Shown in pieces: positions 1-7,786 of a DNA stretch of 64,000 nt. Where the stretch lies: contig JAKSJA010000002.1 of assembly GCA_024398495.1 (NCBI GenBank), forward strand, positions 1 through 64,000, given 5' to 3'. A model generated the notes under the pieces. That model saw only the letters and a program-made list of their open reading frames with translations, had not been told where the DNA came from and did not search any database. The DNA is from Bacteroidaceae bacterium (lineage in GTDB: Bacteria; Bacteroidota; Bacteroidia; Bacteroidales; Bacteroidaceae). Each line of letters opens with the position of its first letter. Positions within the stretch are counted from its first letter, which is position 1. Position numbers and translations under genes: made by a program.

Positions 1-782
1 TTCCATTTATCCTCGAAATAACTTACGGTATCTTTTGCCGATACAATTCTGAGCAGGGTGAACAAATTCTCGATTACATCGGGCTTTTGGCTGTTTGGCT
101 CCTGAGGGCCTGCGTCTGTCACGGCTCTCATCACTTTCTTGCGGATAACCGACGGCTCATCGCAAAGATATATGCAGTTGCCTTCGGATTTGCCCATCTT
201 GCCGCTGCCGTCCAGTCCCGGTATCTTGATGCCCCCCTGTGCGGACATTGAGAATGACTGCGGTTCGGGGAACAGTTCGGTGTTGTACATACGGTTGAAG
301 CGGCGGCCGAACAGGCGGGCCATCTCCATATTCTGCTCCTGATCCTTGCCCACGGGAACCTTGTTGGCGCGATGAATGAGAATATCGGCAGCCATCAGGG
401 TTGGGTAGGTGAGCAGTCCGGCATTTACATTGTCCGGCTGCTTGCGGGCCTTCTCCTTGAATGATGTCACGCGCTCCAACTCGCCCAGATAGGCGTTCAT
501 ATTAAGATAAAGGTACAGCTCGATGGTCTCGGGCACATCGCTCTGTATGTATATTGTAGCCTTCTCCGGGTCAAGCCCGCAAGCCAGATACTCAGCGAGT
601 ATGGTGCGCGCGCTGTTCTGGATATTCTCGGGCGTAGGGTGTGTGGTGAGCGAGTGCCAGTCGGCAATGAAGAAATAGCAGTTATACTCTTCCTGAAGTT
701 TAAGAAAACTAGTCACTGCACCGTAATAATTGCCAAGGTGCAGGTTGCCTGTGGGGCGGATGCCGCTCAATACAATCTCCAT
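1..782 (-). CDS. trpS: Tryptophanyl-tRNA synthetase, C-terminus cut by window edge
   Basis: Class I aminoacyl-tRNA synthetase that charges tRNA-Trp in the cytoplasm. I translated the minus strand from the ATG at 782-780; the frame stays open to the window edge, giving about 260 residues of an expected 330-360. It begins MEIVLSGIRPTGNLHLGNYY, where the ATP-binding HIGH-type motif appears as GNLHLGNYYG near residue 12. The second ATP signature is present as KMGKSEGN near residue 195 (KMSKS variant). The stretch SMSAQGGIKIPGLDGSGKMG is typical of TrpS, not TyrS. The gene lies head to head with tRNA-Val. A -7-like element (minus-strand TAATTTCG, plus 803-810) sits just upstream but lacks a clear -33 box. 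The remainder is outside the window, so completeness cannot be judged. Confidence 0.96.
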   Translation of the reverse strand, partial: MEIVLSGIRPTGNLHLGNYYGAVTSFLKLQEEYNCYFFIADWHSLTTHPTPENIQNSARTILAEYLACGLDPEKATIYIQSDVPETIELYLYLNMNAYLGELERVTSFKEKARKQPDNVNAGLLTYPTLMAADILIHRANKVPVGKDQEQNMEMARLFGRRFNRMYNTELFPEPQSFSMSAQGGIKIPGLDGSGKMGKSEGNCIYLCDEPSVIRKKVMRAVTDAGPQEPNSQKPDVIENLFTLLRIVSAKDTVSYFEDKW

Positions 783-860
783 ATTTCTTTGTTTTGTTGG
801 TGCGAAATTACCAAAAACTATCTAAAAGACTGCCCTGAATGTAAAAAATGTGCCGAAAAG

Positions 861-891
861 TTTGTCGCGTTATAAAATCTGTCTATCTTTG
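861..891 (+). promoter_or_regulatory. Promoter of tRNA-Val
   Basis: TTTG at 861-864 and TATCTTTG at 884-891, separated by 19 nt, match the Bacteroidetes primary-sigma consensus (TTTG, 19-21 nt, TAnnTTTG). Initiation would fall near 898, about 17 nt before the mature tRNA. Confidence 0.75.
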
Positions 892-914
892 CAGCGCCTT
901 AAGCGAAAGGACAA

Positions 915-989
915 GGGCGTTTAGCTCAGCTGGTTTAGAGCATCTGCCTTACAAGCAGAGGGTCGGCGGTTCGAATCCGTCAACGCCCA
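915..989 (+). tRNA. tRNA-Val (anticodon TAC)
   Basis: The 75-nt sequence folds as a cloverleaf. The acceptor arms are GGGCGTT (915-921) and AACGCCC (982-988), with discriminator A at 989. The D arm contains TAGCTCAGCTGG, the anticodon stem is TCTGC/GCAGA with loop CTTACAA, and the T arm carries GGTTCGAATCC. The anticodon TAC at 950-952 reads GUA and, by wobble, other valine codons. CCA is not encoded, so it must be added after transcription. Confidence 0.97.
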
Positions 990-993
990 CAAG

Positions 994-1016
994 AAGGGTT
1001 AAAAACCCTTTTTTTT
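994..1016 (+). terminator. Intrinsic terminator after tRNA-Val
   Basis: Perfect stem AAGGGTT (994-1000) / AACCCTT (1004-1010) with a 3-nt loop runs directly into a T tract. It lies 5 nt after the tRNA and separates it from the rluB-like gene. Confidence 0.85.
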
Positions 1017-1103
1017 ATATAGACGTGAGAATCTTTTATTATTTAGGATAAGTATTAACAATCATTGCAAGCCGTGAGGCTGAAAAATTTTAAAACTGGA
1101 AAA

Positions 1104-2345
1104 ATGGAAAACGAAGAGAAAAACATGGAGGGTCAGCGCGCACGTCGCCCTCGGATGACACGTGTAGAAAAGGTAGAAAGAACTTACAACAGCGAGCAAC
1201 GTCAATTCAGGCCTCGCATCAACAGCAACAGTTATAATAACGACAACTCAAATGGTGGCTATGAGCAGAATGGCTACCGTCCTCGTCGGCAGTATAACTA
1301 TGACAACAATGGCGAGCCACAACAATACCAGCCACATCGTCAGTATAATAACAATGGCACTGACAATGGCTATCGTCCACGCCGTCAATACAATTATAAC
1401 AACAATGGCGAGCCACAACAGTATCAACCACGTCATCAGTATAATAATGGTACTGACAACGGTTATCGCCCACGCCGTCAGTACAACTATGACAATAATG
1501 GTGGCAATAATGGCTACCGTCCTCGTCGGCAGTATAATAACAATAACGGTTACAACAGACAATATAACACTTATAATGCTTCGTTCAAGAGACGTATTGA
1601 ATATAAAGAGGTGGACAATGACCCAGATGCAATGATACGTCTCAACAAGTTCCTTGCAAATGCCGGTATCTGCTCACGTCGTGAAGCAGACCAATATATA
1701 CAAGCCGGTGTGATAAGTGTGAACGGACAGGTGGTAACAGAACTCGGCACAAAGGTTAAACGCTCTGATGAAATCAAATTCCATGACCAATCTGTCAACA
1801 TAGAAAAGAAAGTATATGTTCTTCTCAACAAGCCAAAAGACTATGTAACAACTTCTGACGACCCGCAACAACGCAAGACAGTCATGGAGTTGGTACAGAA
1901 TGCCTGCAAAGAACGCATATATCCTGTAGGACGACTGGACAGAAACACGACAGGAGTGTTGTTGCTCACCAATGACGGTGAAATGGCATCAAAACTCACA
2001 CACCCTAAATATCTCAAGAAAAAAGTCTATCAGGCTCGATTGGACAAGAACATCACTAAACACGACATGGAACAACTTGTCACAGGCTTGCAACTGGAAG
2101 ACGGTGAGATACATGCCGACCAGATAGAATATGTAAAGCCTGACGCAAAGGATGTTGTCGGCATAGAGATACACAGCGGACGTAACCGTATCGTCAGGCG
2201 TATGTTTGAGGCTATAGGCTATAAGGTCATACGTCTTGACCGCACCATGTTTGCAGGACTGACAAAAAAGAATGTCCGTCGTGGCGACTGGCGTTATCTC
2301 ACAGAAAAGGAAGTGGATATGCTGCGTCAAGGGGCATACGAATAA
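1104..2345 (+). CDS. rluB: RluB/RsuA-family rRNA pseudouridine synthase with repetitive N-terminal tail
   Basis: Converts a specific rRNA uridine to pseudouridine; by family the likely target is the peptidyl-transferase region of 23S rRNA. The frame is open from a TTG at 1065, but I chose the ATG at 1104 (413 aa), which gives the usual charged start MENEEKNMEG. Residues 1 to about 170 form a low-complexity Arg/Asn/Tyr/Gln/Gly tail with tandem copies of GYRPRRQYN, beginning near nt 1271, 1367, 1460 and 1511. An S4 RNA-binding domain follows from about residue 176 (IRLNKFLANAGICSRREAD), then the catalytic domain with VGRLDRNTTGVLLLTND near residue 275; its Asp is the catalytic residue. Only 25 nt separate it from asnS, so co-transcription is likely. 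The tail is not part of the catalytic family; a basic, RNA-contacting role is inference. Confidence 0.9.
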   Translation: MENEEKNMEGQRARRPRMTRVEKVERTYNSEQRQFRPRINSNSYNNDNSNGGYEQNGYRPRRQYNYDNNGEPQQYQPHRQYNNNGTDNGYRPRRQYNYNNNGEPQQYQPRHQYNNGTDNGYRPRRQYNYDNNGGNNGYRPRRQYNNNNGYNRQYNTYNASFKRRIEYKEVDNDPDAMIRLNKFLANAGICSRREADQYIQAGVISVNGQVVTELGTKVKRSDEIKFHDQSVNIEKKVYVLLNKPKDYVTTSDDPQQRKTVMELVQNACKERIYPVGRLDRNTTGVLLLTNDGEMASKLTHPKYLKKKVYQARLDKNITKHDMEQLVTGLQLEDGEIHADQIEYVKPDAKDVVGIEIHSGRNRIVRRMFEAIGYKVIRLDRTMFAGLTKKNVRRGDWRYLTEKEVDMLRQGAYE

Positions 2346-2370
2346 GATAATGACGTGAATAAATATAATC

Positions 2371-3765
2371 ATGAAAAGAACAAGAATTATTGACATATTG
2401 GCACGAACAGACTTCGGTGCCACTGTAAACGTAAAAGGATGGGTGCGTACAAAACGTGGTTCCAAGGCAGTGAGTTTCGTAGCCCTCAACGATGGTTCTA
2501 CCATCAAAAACGTACAGATAGTCATAGACTCTGACAAGTTCGACGAAGAACAGATAAAACTCATCACCACAGGTGCATGTATTAGCGTTGACGGTACGTT
2601 AGTGGAGTCACAGGGCTCTGGACAGACTGTCGAGATACAATGTCAGAGATTGGAGATACTCGGCACATGCGATGCCGACTACCCTATGCAAAAAAAGGGA
2701 CAGAGTTTTGAATTTATGCGTGAACATGCAAATATGCGACTGCGTACCAACACCTTTGGGGCTGTGATGCGCATACGCCATAACATGGCGATTGCTATCC
2801 ATACATATTTCCACAATCATGGTTACTATTACTTCCACACCCCTCTCATCACAGCATCCGACTGCGAAGGTGCAGGAAACATGTTTCAGGTTACGACAAA
2901 GAATCTTTACGACCTGAAAAAAGACAAAGAAGGAAAAATCATCTACGACGATGATTTCTTCGGTCAACAGACATCGCTCACCGTCAGCGGACAGTTAGAA
3001 GGAGAACTTGGTGCAACAGCATTGGGCGCCATCTATACTTTTGGACCTACTTTCCGCGCAGAAAACAGTAACACGCCACGTCATCTGGCAGAATTCTGGA
3101 TGATAGAACCAGAGATTTCATTCATTGACCTTAATGACTTAATGGAGATAGAGGAGGACTTTATCAAGTATTGCGTACAGTGGGCATTAGACAACTGTAT
3201 GGATGACCTGAACTTCCTCAATCAGTTTGTTGACAAAGGACTCATTGAACGTCTTAAGAGTGTCGTTGGGATTGACTTTGTGCGTCTGCCTTATACGAAA
3301 GGTATCGAAATTTTGCAAGAGGCAATAAAGAACGGCAAGAAATTCGAGTTTCCTGTAGAATGGGGATGCGACCTTGCATCAGAGCATGAACGCTATCTCG
3401 TAGAAGAACATTTCCAGAAGCCTGTCATCATGATAGACTATCCAAAAGAGATAAAGGCATTCTACATGAAGATAAATGATGATAACAAAACCGTACAAGG
3501 TACAGATGTCTTATTCCCACAAATTGGCGAAATCATCGGTGGTTCTGTACGTGAAGAGAACTACGATAAACTGATGTCCGAGATTGAACGCCGCAACATC
3601 CCTATGAAAGACATGTGGTGGTATCTTGAAACACGTAAGTTCGGTTCTTGTCCTCACGGCGGCTTCGGCCTTGGCTTTGAGCGACTTATACTGTTCGTTA
3701 CAGGAATGCAGAACATCAGAGATGTCATCCCGTTCCCACGAACACCGAAGAGTGCAAACTTCTAA
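2371..3765 (+). CDS. asnS: Asparaginyl-tRNA synthetase
   Basis: Class IIb aminoacyl-tRNA synthetase charging tRNA-Asn in the cytoplasm. The 464-aa length matches the family. An N-terminal OB-fold anticodon-binding domain ([17 protein letters not shown], residues about 15-35) is followed by the catalytic core, with class II motif 2 ([18 protein letters not shown], near residue 228) and motif 3 ([16 protein letters not shown], near residue 435). The Asn-specific lineage is supported by overall similarity to Bacteroidetes AsnS and the C-terminal [11 protein letters not shown]. The gene is downstream of the pseudouridine synthase gene in a likely two-gene translation operon. It converges on cls with one base between the stop codons. 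Confidence 0.97.
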   Translation: MKRTRIIDILARTDFGATVNVKGWVRTKRGSKAVSFVALNDGSTIKNVQIVIDSDKFDEEQIKLITTGACISVDGTLVESQGSGQTVEIQCQRLEILGTCDADYPMQKKGQSFEFMREHANMRLRTNTFGAVMRIRHNMAIAIHTYFHNHGYYYFHTPLITASDCEGAGNMFQVTTKNLYDLKKDKEGKIIYDDDFFGQQTSLTVSGQLEGELGATALGAIYTFGPTFRAENSNTPRHLAEFWMIEPEISFIDLNDLMEIEEDFIKYCVQWALDNCMDDLNFLNQFVDKGLIERLKSVVGIDFVRLPYTKGIEILQEAIKNGKKFEFPVEWGCDLASEHERYLVEEHFQKPVIMIDYPKEIKAFYMKINDDNKTVQGTDVLFPQIGEIIGGSVREENYDKLMSEIERRNIPMKDMWWYLETRKFGSCPHGGFGLGFERLILFVTGMQNIRDVIPFPRTPKSANF

Positions 3766-3766
3766 A

Positions 3767-5194
3767 TTATAACAGAGGAGATAACATTCTCACAACAGAT
3801 TCCCAGAAACGTAAGACAATACTGCGTTTCTGGTTTTTGTTTATATCGTACAAAGTACAATTCTTCATATCATTTTCAAACATATCACGAAAATGACGAA
3901 CAATATCTTCACTATATATGAAAGCCTGTACTTCCATACTTGTCTCGAAGCTGCGAGAGTCTATATTTACCGAACCCACCGTTGCCAGTTCATCGTCGCT
4001 TATCAATACCTTTGAGTGGTTGAACACCTTTCTATCATAAAGATATATCTTCGCACCTGCCCTCAATATGTCAGGAAAGAAACTGTGTGATGCGTAATTG
4101 ACAAATATGTTATCACACTTCTCAGGCACCATGACACGCACATCAATGCCCCCCAAGGCAGCTGTCTGCAAGGCAAACAACACCGGTTGCGTAGGAATGA
4201 AATAAGGTGTTTCTATGTAAATATATTTTTTTGCATTATTGATTATCCTCACATATCCTTGTTCTATATCCGGCCAGCGCGATGCGGCACTCGATGACAC
4301 TATCTGTATGAGATTGCCAGCAAGACTGTCATCAGCAAACTCCATCTTAGGATAATACTTGTCACCCGACAGCAAGGTCTTATCCATAAAATACCAGTCG
4401 GCAATAAACACCTTCTGAAGTCCATAGACACTTCTTCCGGAAATCTTTATGTTTGTATCACGCCACGACTGCTCTTTTGTTCCTTCTATGTATCTGTCTG
4501 CAATGTTCATACCGCCCATAAATGCCACCTTGCCATCAATGACGGCAATCTTTCTATGGTTGCGATAGTTTATCTTTGATGTCAAACCCGGATACCGCAC
4601 CGGCATGAAACTGTGTACATCAACCCCACCTTCGCGCATACGTTCCCAAAAACGATTTTTTACACTCCAGCAAGCCACATCGTCATACAGCACCCTAACC
4701 TCGACACCTTCTTGTGACTTCCGTATTATATGATCTGCTATACAATTACCTATCTCATCATCAAGGAAGATGAAAAATTCCAGATGGATATGGCTTTCAG
4801 CAGAATCAATAGCAGAAAGAAGAGCATCGAAGAACAGACGGCCAGATTCATATATTTCAATCTCATTATGTGTAAAAGGGAAGGCATGGTTCTGTCTGGC
4901 AAACATCCTTATCAACTCAGCATACTTGACAGGATAGTCTTGTTTTTCCTGTTCCATAAACCTTTTTTCGACACTCTTATATAAATCTATGGCACGGTAT
5001 TTGTTTGTTGATTTACGACGACGGGTATCCTGTCCGAAGAAGAAATACAATATGCAACCTATGATAGGAAGAAGAAAAAGTAACAACAGCCAAGCCATTG
5101 TCTTTACTGGTTCCTTTTTGTCCATTATGATGGCAAAAGCCGTCACCACATAGACAACCACATAAAGTGAAAATATAATCCAATTGACTATCAT
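3767..5194 (-). CDS. cls: Cardiolipin synthase (phospholipase D family)
   Basis: Inner-membrane enzyme that condenses phosphatidylglycerol to cardiolipin. The 475-aa protein starts with two hydrophobic segments (residues about 3-23 and 33-52, including MAWLLLLFLLPIIGCILYFF), typical of bacterial Cls. Both HKD catalytic motifs are visible: NHRKIAVIDGKVAFMGGMN near residue 212 and NHSKVLISDDELATVGSVN near residue 394. Minus-strand TATATTTG (plus 5213-5220) lies 18 nt upstream of the start and is a plausible -7 element. The gene is divergent from lemA and convergent with asnS. Confidence in the family is high; the exact lipid substrates are inferred from the family. Confidence 0.95.
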   Translation of the reverse strand: MIVNWIIFSLYVVVYVVTAFAIIMDKKEPVKTMAWLLLLFLLPIIGCILYFFFGQDTRRRKSTNKYRAIDLYKSVEKRFMEQEKQDYPVKYAELIRMFARQNHAFPFTHNEIEIYESGRLFFDALLSAIDSAESHIHLEFFIFLDDEIGNCIADHIIRKSQEGVEVRVLYDDVACWSVKNRFWERMREGGVDVHSFMPVRYPGLTSKINYRNHRKIAVIDGKVAFMGGMNIADRYIEGTKEQSWRDTNIKISGRSVYGLQKVFIADWYFMDKTLLSGDKYYPKMEFADDSLAGNLIQIVSSSAASRWPDIEQGYVRIINNAKKYIYIETPYFIPTQPVLFALQTAALGGIDVRVMVPEKCDNIFVNYASHSFFPDILRAGAKIYLYDRKVFNHSKVLISDDELATVGSVNIDSRSFETSMEVQAFIYSEDIVRHFRDMFENDMKNCTLYDINKNQKRSIVLRFWESVVRMLSPLL

Positions 5195-5304
5195 AATTCA
5201 ATAATTGCGTCACAAATATAAAGAAAAAAAATCTTAAAACTTACATTATTTATATATATGTTTTTATATCTTTGTAATCACTAACTATTAAAAATAAACA
5301 GATT

Positions 5305-5868
5305 ATGAGTACTACAATCATTATTTTAATCATCGTCGCTATTTTGGTTATCTGGGCTATAAGTATTTACAACAATCTTGTAAAACTGAGAAATAACCGC
5401 ACACAGGCATTTGCCAATATCGACGTACAATTGAAACAGCGTCACGACCTCGTTCCTCAATTGGTGGAAACCGTAAAGGGTTATTCCGCTCATGAGAAGG
5501 AAATCCTTGAAAAGGTTACCATCGCACGTTCACAGGCTATGGGTGCTGTTGGTATCAATGACAAAATTCAAGCAGAGAACGCTCTCTCAAGTGCCTTGGC
5601 AGGGTTAAAGGTTGCAGTAGAAGCATATCCTGACCTGAAGGCTAACCAAAACTTCCTGCAATTACAAACAGAATTGGCAGACATTGAAAACAAACTGGCA
5701 GCAGTAAGACGTTTCTTCAACTCTGCTACTTACGAACTGAACAACGCCGTACAGACGTTCCCTTCAAATCTGCTTGCAGGTGCATTCGGCTTCCATGCTG
5801 AGCCAATGTTCGAAATAGTACAAGAAGAGCGTGCCGCTATGGAAAAAGCACCTGAAATAAAATTTTAA
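5305..5868 (+). CDS. lemA: LemA family protein
   Basis: Membrane-anchored coiled-coil protein of uncertain molecular function, 187 aa. One N-terminal membrane segment (IIILIIVAILVIWAISIYNN, residues 4-23) is followed by the LemA helical domain with family signatures LRNNRTQAFANIDVQLKQRH and DLVPQLVETVKGY. TATCTTTG at 5267-5274 is a likely -7 element. The gene is followed after 3 nt by an M48 metallopeptidase gene; LemA-HtpX pairing is widespread, which implies a joint role in membrane-protein quality control or envelope stress (inference). Confidence 0.95.
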   Translation: MSTTIIILIIVAILVIWAISIYNNLVKLRNNRTQAFANIDVQLKQRHDLVPQLVETVKGYSAHEKEILEKVTIARSQAMGAVGINDKIQAENALSSALAGLKVAVEAYPDLKANQNFLQLQTELADIENKLAAVRRFFNSATYELNNAVQTFPSNLLAGAFGFHAEPMFEIVQEERAAMEKAPEIKF

Positions 5869-5871
5869 GAG

Positions 5872-6870
5872 ATGAAGTACGTTGGTATGTTGACACAACA
5901 GAGGAACAACAATATCAAAACGGTATTGTTGCTTCTCTTGTTTCCCGTCATTCTGTTGGGATTGGTATGGTTATTTCTAATCCTGACAAACTATTTCGGT
6001 AATGGTGTATATGACGAATACGGAAATATCGTAAACTATGTTGACTGGGATACTGTCAACTACTATTTCGTACAATCCATCCCCGGTGTAATCATAGGTG
6101 TTGGAATATGGTTTTTGATAGCCTATCTTTCCAACACCTACATTATACGCCATTCCACCGGCAGTCGTCCATTGGAACGCAGAGAAAACCCAAGAGTTTA
6201 CAATATCGTTGAAAATCTCTGTATGACATGCAATATGCCAATGCCGAAAATAAATGTCATCGACGACCCTATGCTCAATGCTTTTGCCAGTGGAATCGAC
6301 AAAAACACATATACCGTCACCGTGACGACGGGTATCCTCAACCGTCTTGACGACGATGAACTCGCCGGTGTCATCGGCCACGAGCTTACTCACATCCGCA
6401 ACAAGGACACACGGACTCTTATCGTAAGCATTGTCTTTGTTGGTATCTTCTCGGCAATAATAAGCATTGCCTTCCGTCTCATCTGGAACACATTTCTTTT
6501 TGGTGGTGACAGAAACCGTAACAACAAGAATGGCGGTGCGGGAATCATTGTCATCCTACTCATAGCAGCCGTACTCGCTGCAATAGGATATTTCTTTGCA
6601 CTGCTTACACGTTTCGCCATATCACGCAAAAGGGAATATGTTGCCGATGCTGGTGGTGCAGAACTCTGTGGTAATCCTTTGGCTTTGGCATCTGCTCTGC
6701 GCAAGATTTCCAATGATCCGGGATTGGGACATGTCAGCCGTGCAGATGTTGCACAACTGTTCATCATTCATCCTAAAGACCTCTCACAGGGTATAGCATC
6801 ATTCATGAATTCTCTTTTCTCTACACACCCTGATACCGAAAAGAGAATACAGTTACTGGAACAGTTTTAG
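5872..6870 (+). CDS. htpX: M48 family membrane metallopeptidase, HtpX-like
   Basis: Zinc endopeptidase of the inner membrane, thought to degrade damaged membrane proteins. The 332-aa sequence has two N-terminal membrane segments (about residues 18-40 and 62-85), the catalytic HELTH motif (VIGHELTHIRNKD near residue 167), two further membrane segments (about 182-205 and 223-245), and the downstream glutamate ligand in SRKREYVADAGGAEL near residue 254. It ends in THPDTEKRIQLLEQF, typical of HtpX. It starts 3 nt after lemA, so the two are translated from one message. Its stop codon overlaps the convergent menA stop by 4 nt. Confidence 0.93.
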   Translation: MKYVGMLTQQRNNNIKTVLLLLLFPVILLGLVWLFLILTNYFGNGVYDEYGNIVNYVDWDTVNYYFVQSIPGVIIGVGIWFLIAYLSNTYIIRHSTGSRPLERRENPRVYNIVENLCMTCNMPMPKINVIDDPMLNAFASGIDKNTYTVTVTTGILNRLDDDELAGVIGHELTHIRNKDTRTLIVSIVFVGIFSAIISIAFRLIWNTFLFGGDRNRNNKNGGAGIIVILLIAAVLAAIGYFFALLTRFAISRKREYVADAGGAELCGNPLALASALRKISNDPGLGHVSRADVAQLFIIHPKDLSQGIASFMNSLFSTHPDTEKRIQLLEQF

Positions 6871-7778
6871 TGTATCAACAGACCTGCGCAGGTAACGATA
6901 GTAAAAATAACGATATTCCTTGACGTCTCACCGAGTATCGCATTCAGTGCCTTTCCGTCTATCTTTCTCATTTTCTTGAATGTCATAAAATGGAAGACAA
7001 GATATACCACAAGCAACAGACACCATGGGTCGTTCTTTGCCCACAGCACTATATATGACACCACAGCACCAAAACTGCCCACATACCAATACAATTGCAA
7101 GCCAGCCTTCTGCCCAAGACGTACAACGATTGTCTTCTTACCACTCACCTCGTCCTGCCGTCTGTCACGATAATTATTTATCATCAACAGATCATCAATG
7201 ACAAGTCCTGTAGCCAATCCAAGAAGAAATATCCATAGGTCAATGGTGAGTGTCATGCAATAGTATGTGAATACTACGGGTACAAAACCGAAAAAGACCA
7301 GCACCATCACGTCTCCCCATCCTTTATATGACAGCTTAGTAGTATATAATCCCGCAGCCATCACACACACCGCACCAACAATCACCAACCAATATCCACC
7401 TATGAATACCAAAGGAAAGCCTACCGCACACGACAACAATGATGTGATGACAATAGCCGTTTTCATCGCCTTTTCCGTCACCCACCCTTGAGCGCAGGCA
7501 CGCTCTGGCCCTAAACGGTCTTTGCGGTCAGCACCTTTCTTGAAGTCAAAATAGTCATTTATGAAATTGGCGTTTATCTGCATCAGCATGGCAAAAGCAA
7601 AACAAAGATAGAAAGCAATGTCAACCTTACTCCATATCTCACTGAAGTCAGCATACCTGCCCAATCCTTGTTGCCACAGAGCATAGGCACCACCTATCAG
7701 CACCGGTGCCGCTGCCGCTGTCAACGTCTTGGGACGTGACGCCAACATCCATGCCTGCAACCCGTTTCTTCTTATCAT
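6867..7778 (-). CDS. menA: 1,4-dihydroxy-2-naphthoate polyprenyltransferase
   Basis: UbiA-family integral membrane prenyltransferase that attaches the polyprenyl tail to 1,4-dihydroxy-2-naphthoate in menaquinone synthesis. The 303-aa protein has about eight hydrophobic segments. The first Asp-rich Mg/diphosphate motif is NDYFDFKKGADRKDR near residue 73, and the second is NNYRDRRQDEVSGKKT near residue 201. Presence of MenA fits the menaquinone-based anaerobic respiration (fumarate reduction) of Bacteroidales. The gene lies 8 nt downstream of the antiporter gene on the same strand, so it may be in one transcript with it and asd. Confidence 0.93.
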   Translation of the reverse strand: MIRRNGLQAWMLASRPKTLTAAAAPVLIGGAYALWQQGLGRYADFSEIWSKVDIAFYLCFAFAMLMQINANFINDYFDFKKGADRKDRLGPERACAQGWVTEKAMKTAIVITSLLSCAVGFPLVFIGGYWLVIVGAVCVMAAGLYTTKLSYKGWGDVMVLVFFGFVPVVFTYYCMTLTIDLWIFLLGLATGLVIDDLLMINNYRDRRQDEVSGKKTIVVRLGQKAGLQLYWYVGSFGAVVSYIVLWAKNDPWCLLLVVYLVFHFMTFKKMRKIDGKALNAILGETSRNIVIFTIVTCAGLLIH

Positions 7779-7786
7779 CTGAAAAT

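Noticed and set aside
1219..1635. Overlapping frames opposite and within the repetitive tail of the rluB-like gene
   Set aside because: They are low-complexity mirrors of the repeat DNA and lack any domain; the plus-strand gene with S4 and synthase motifs explains the region.
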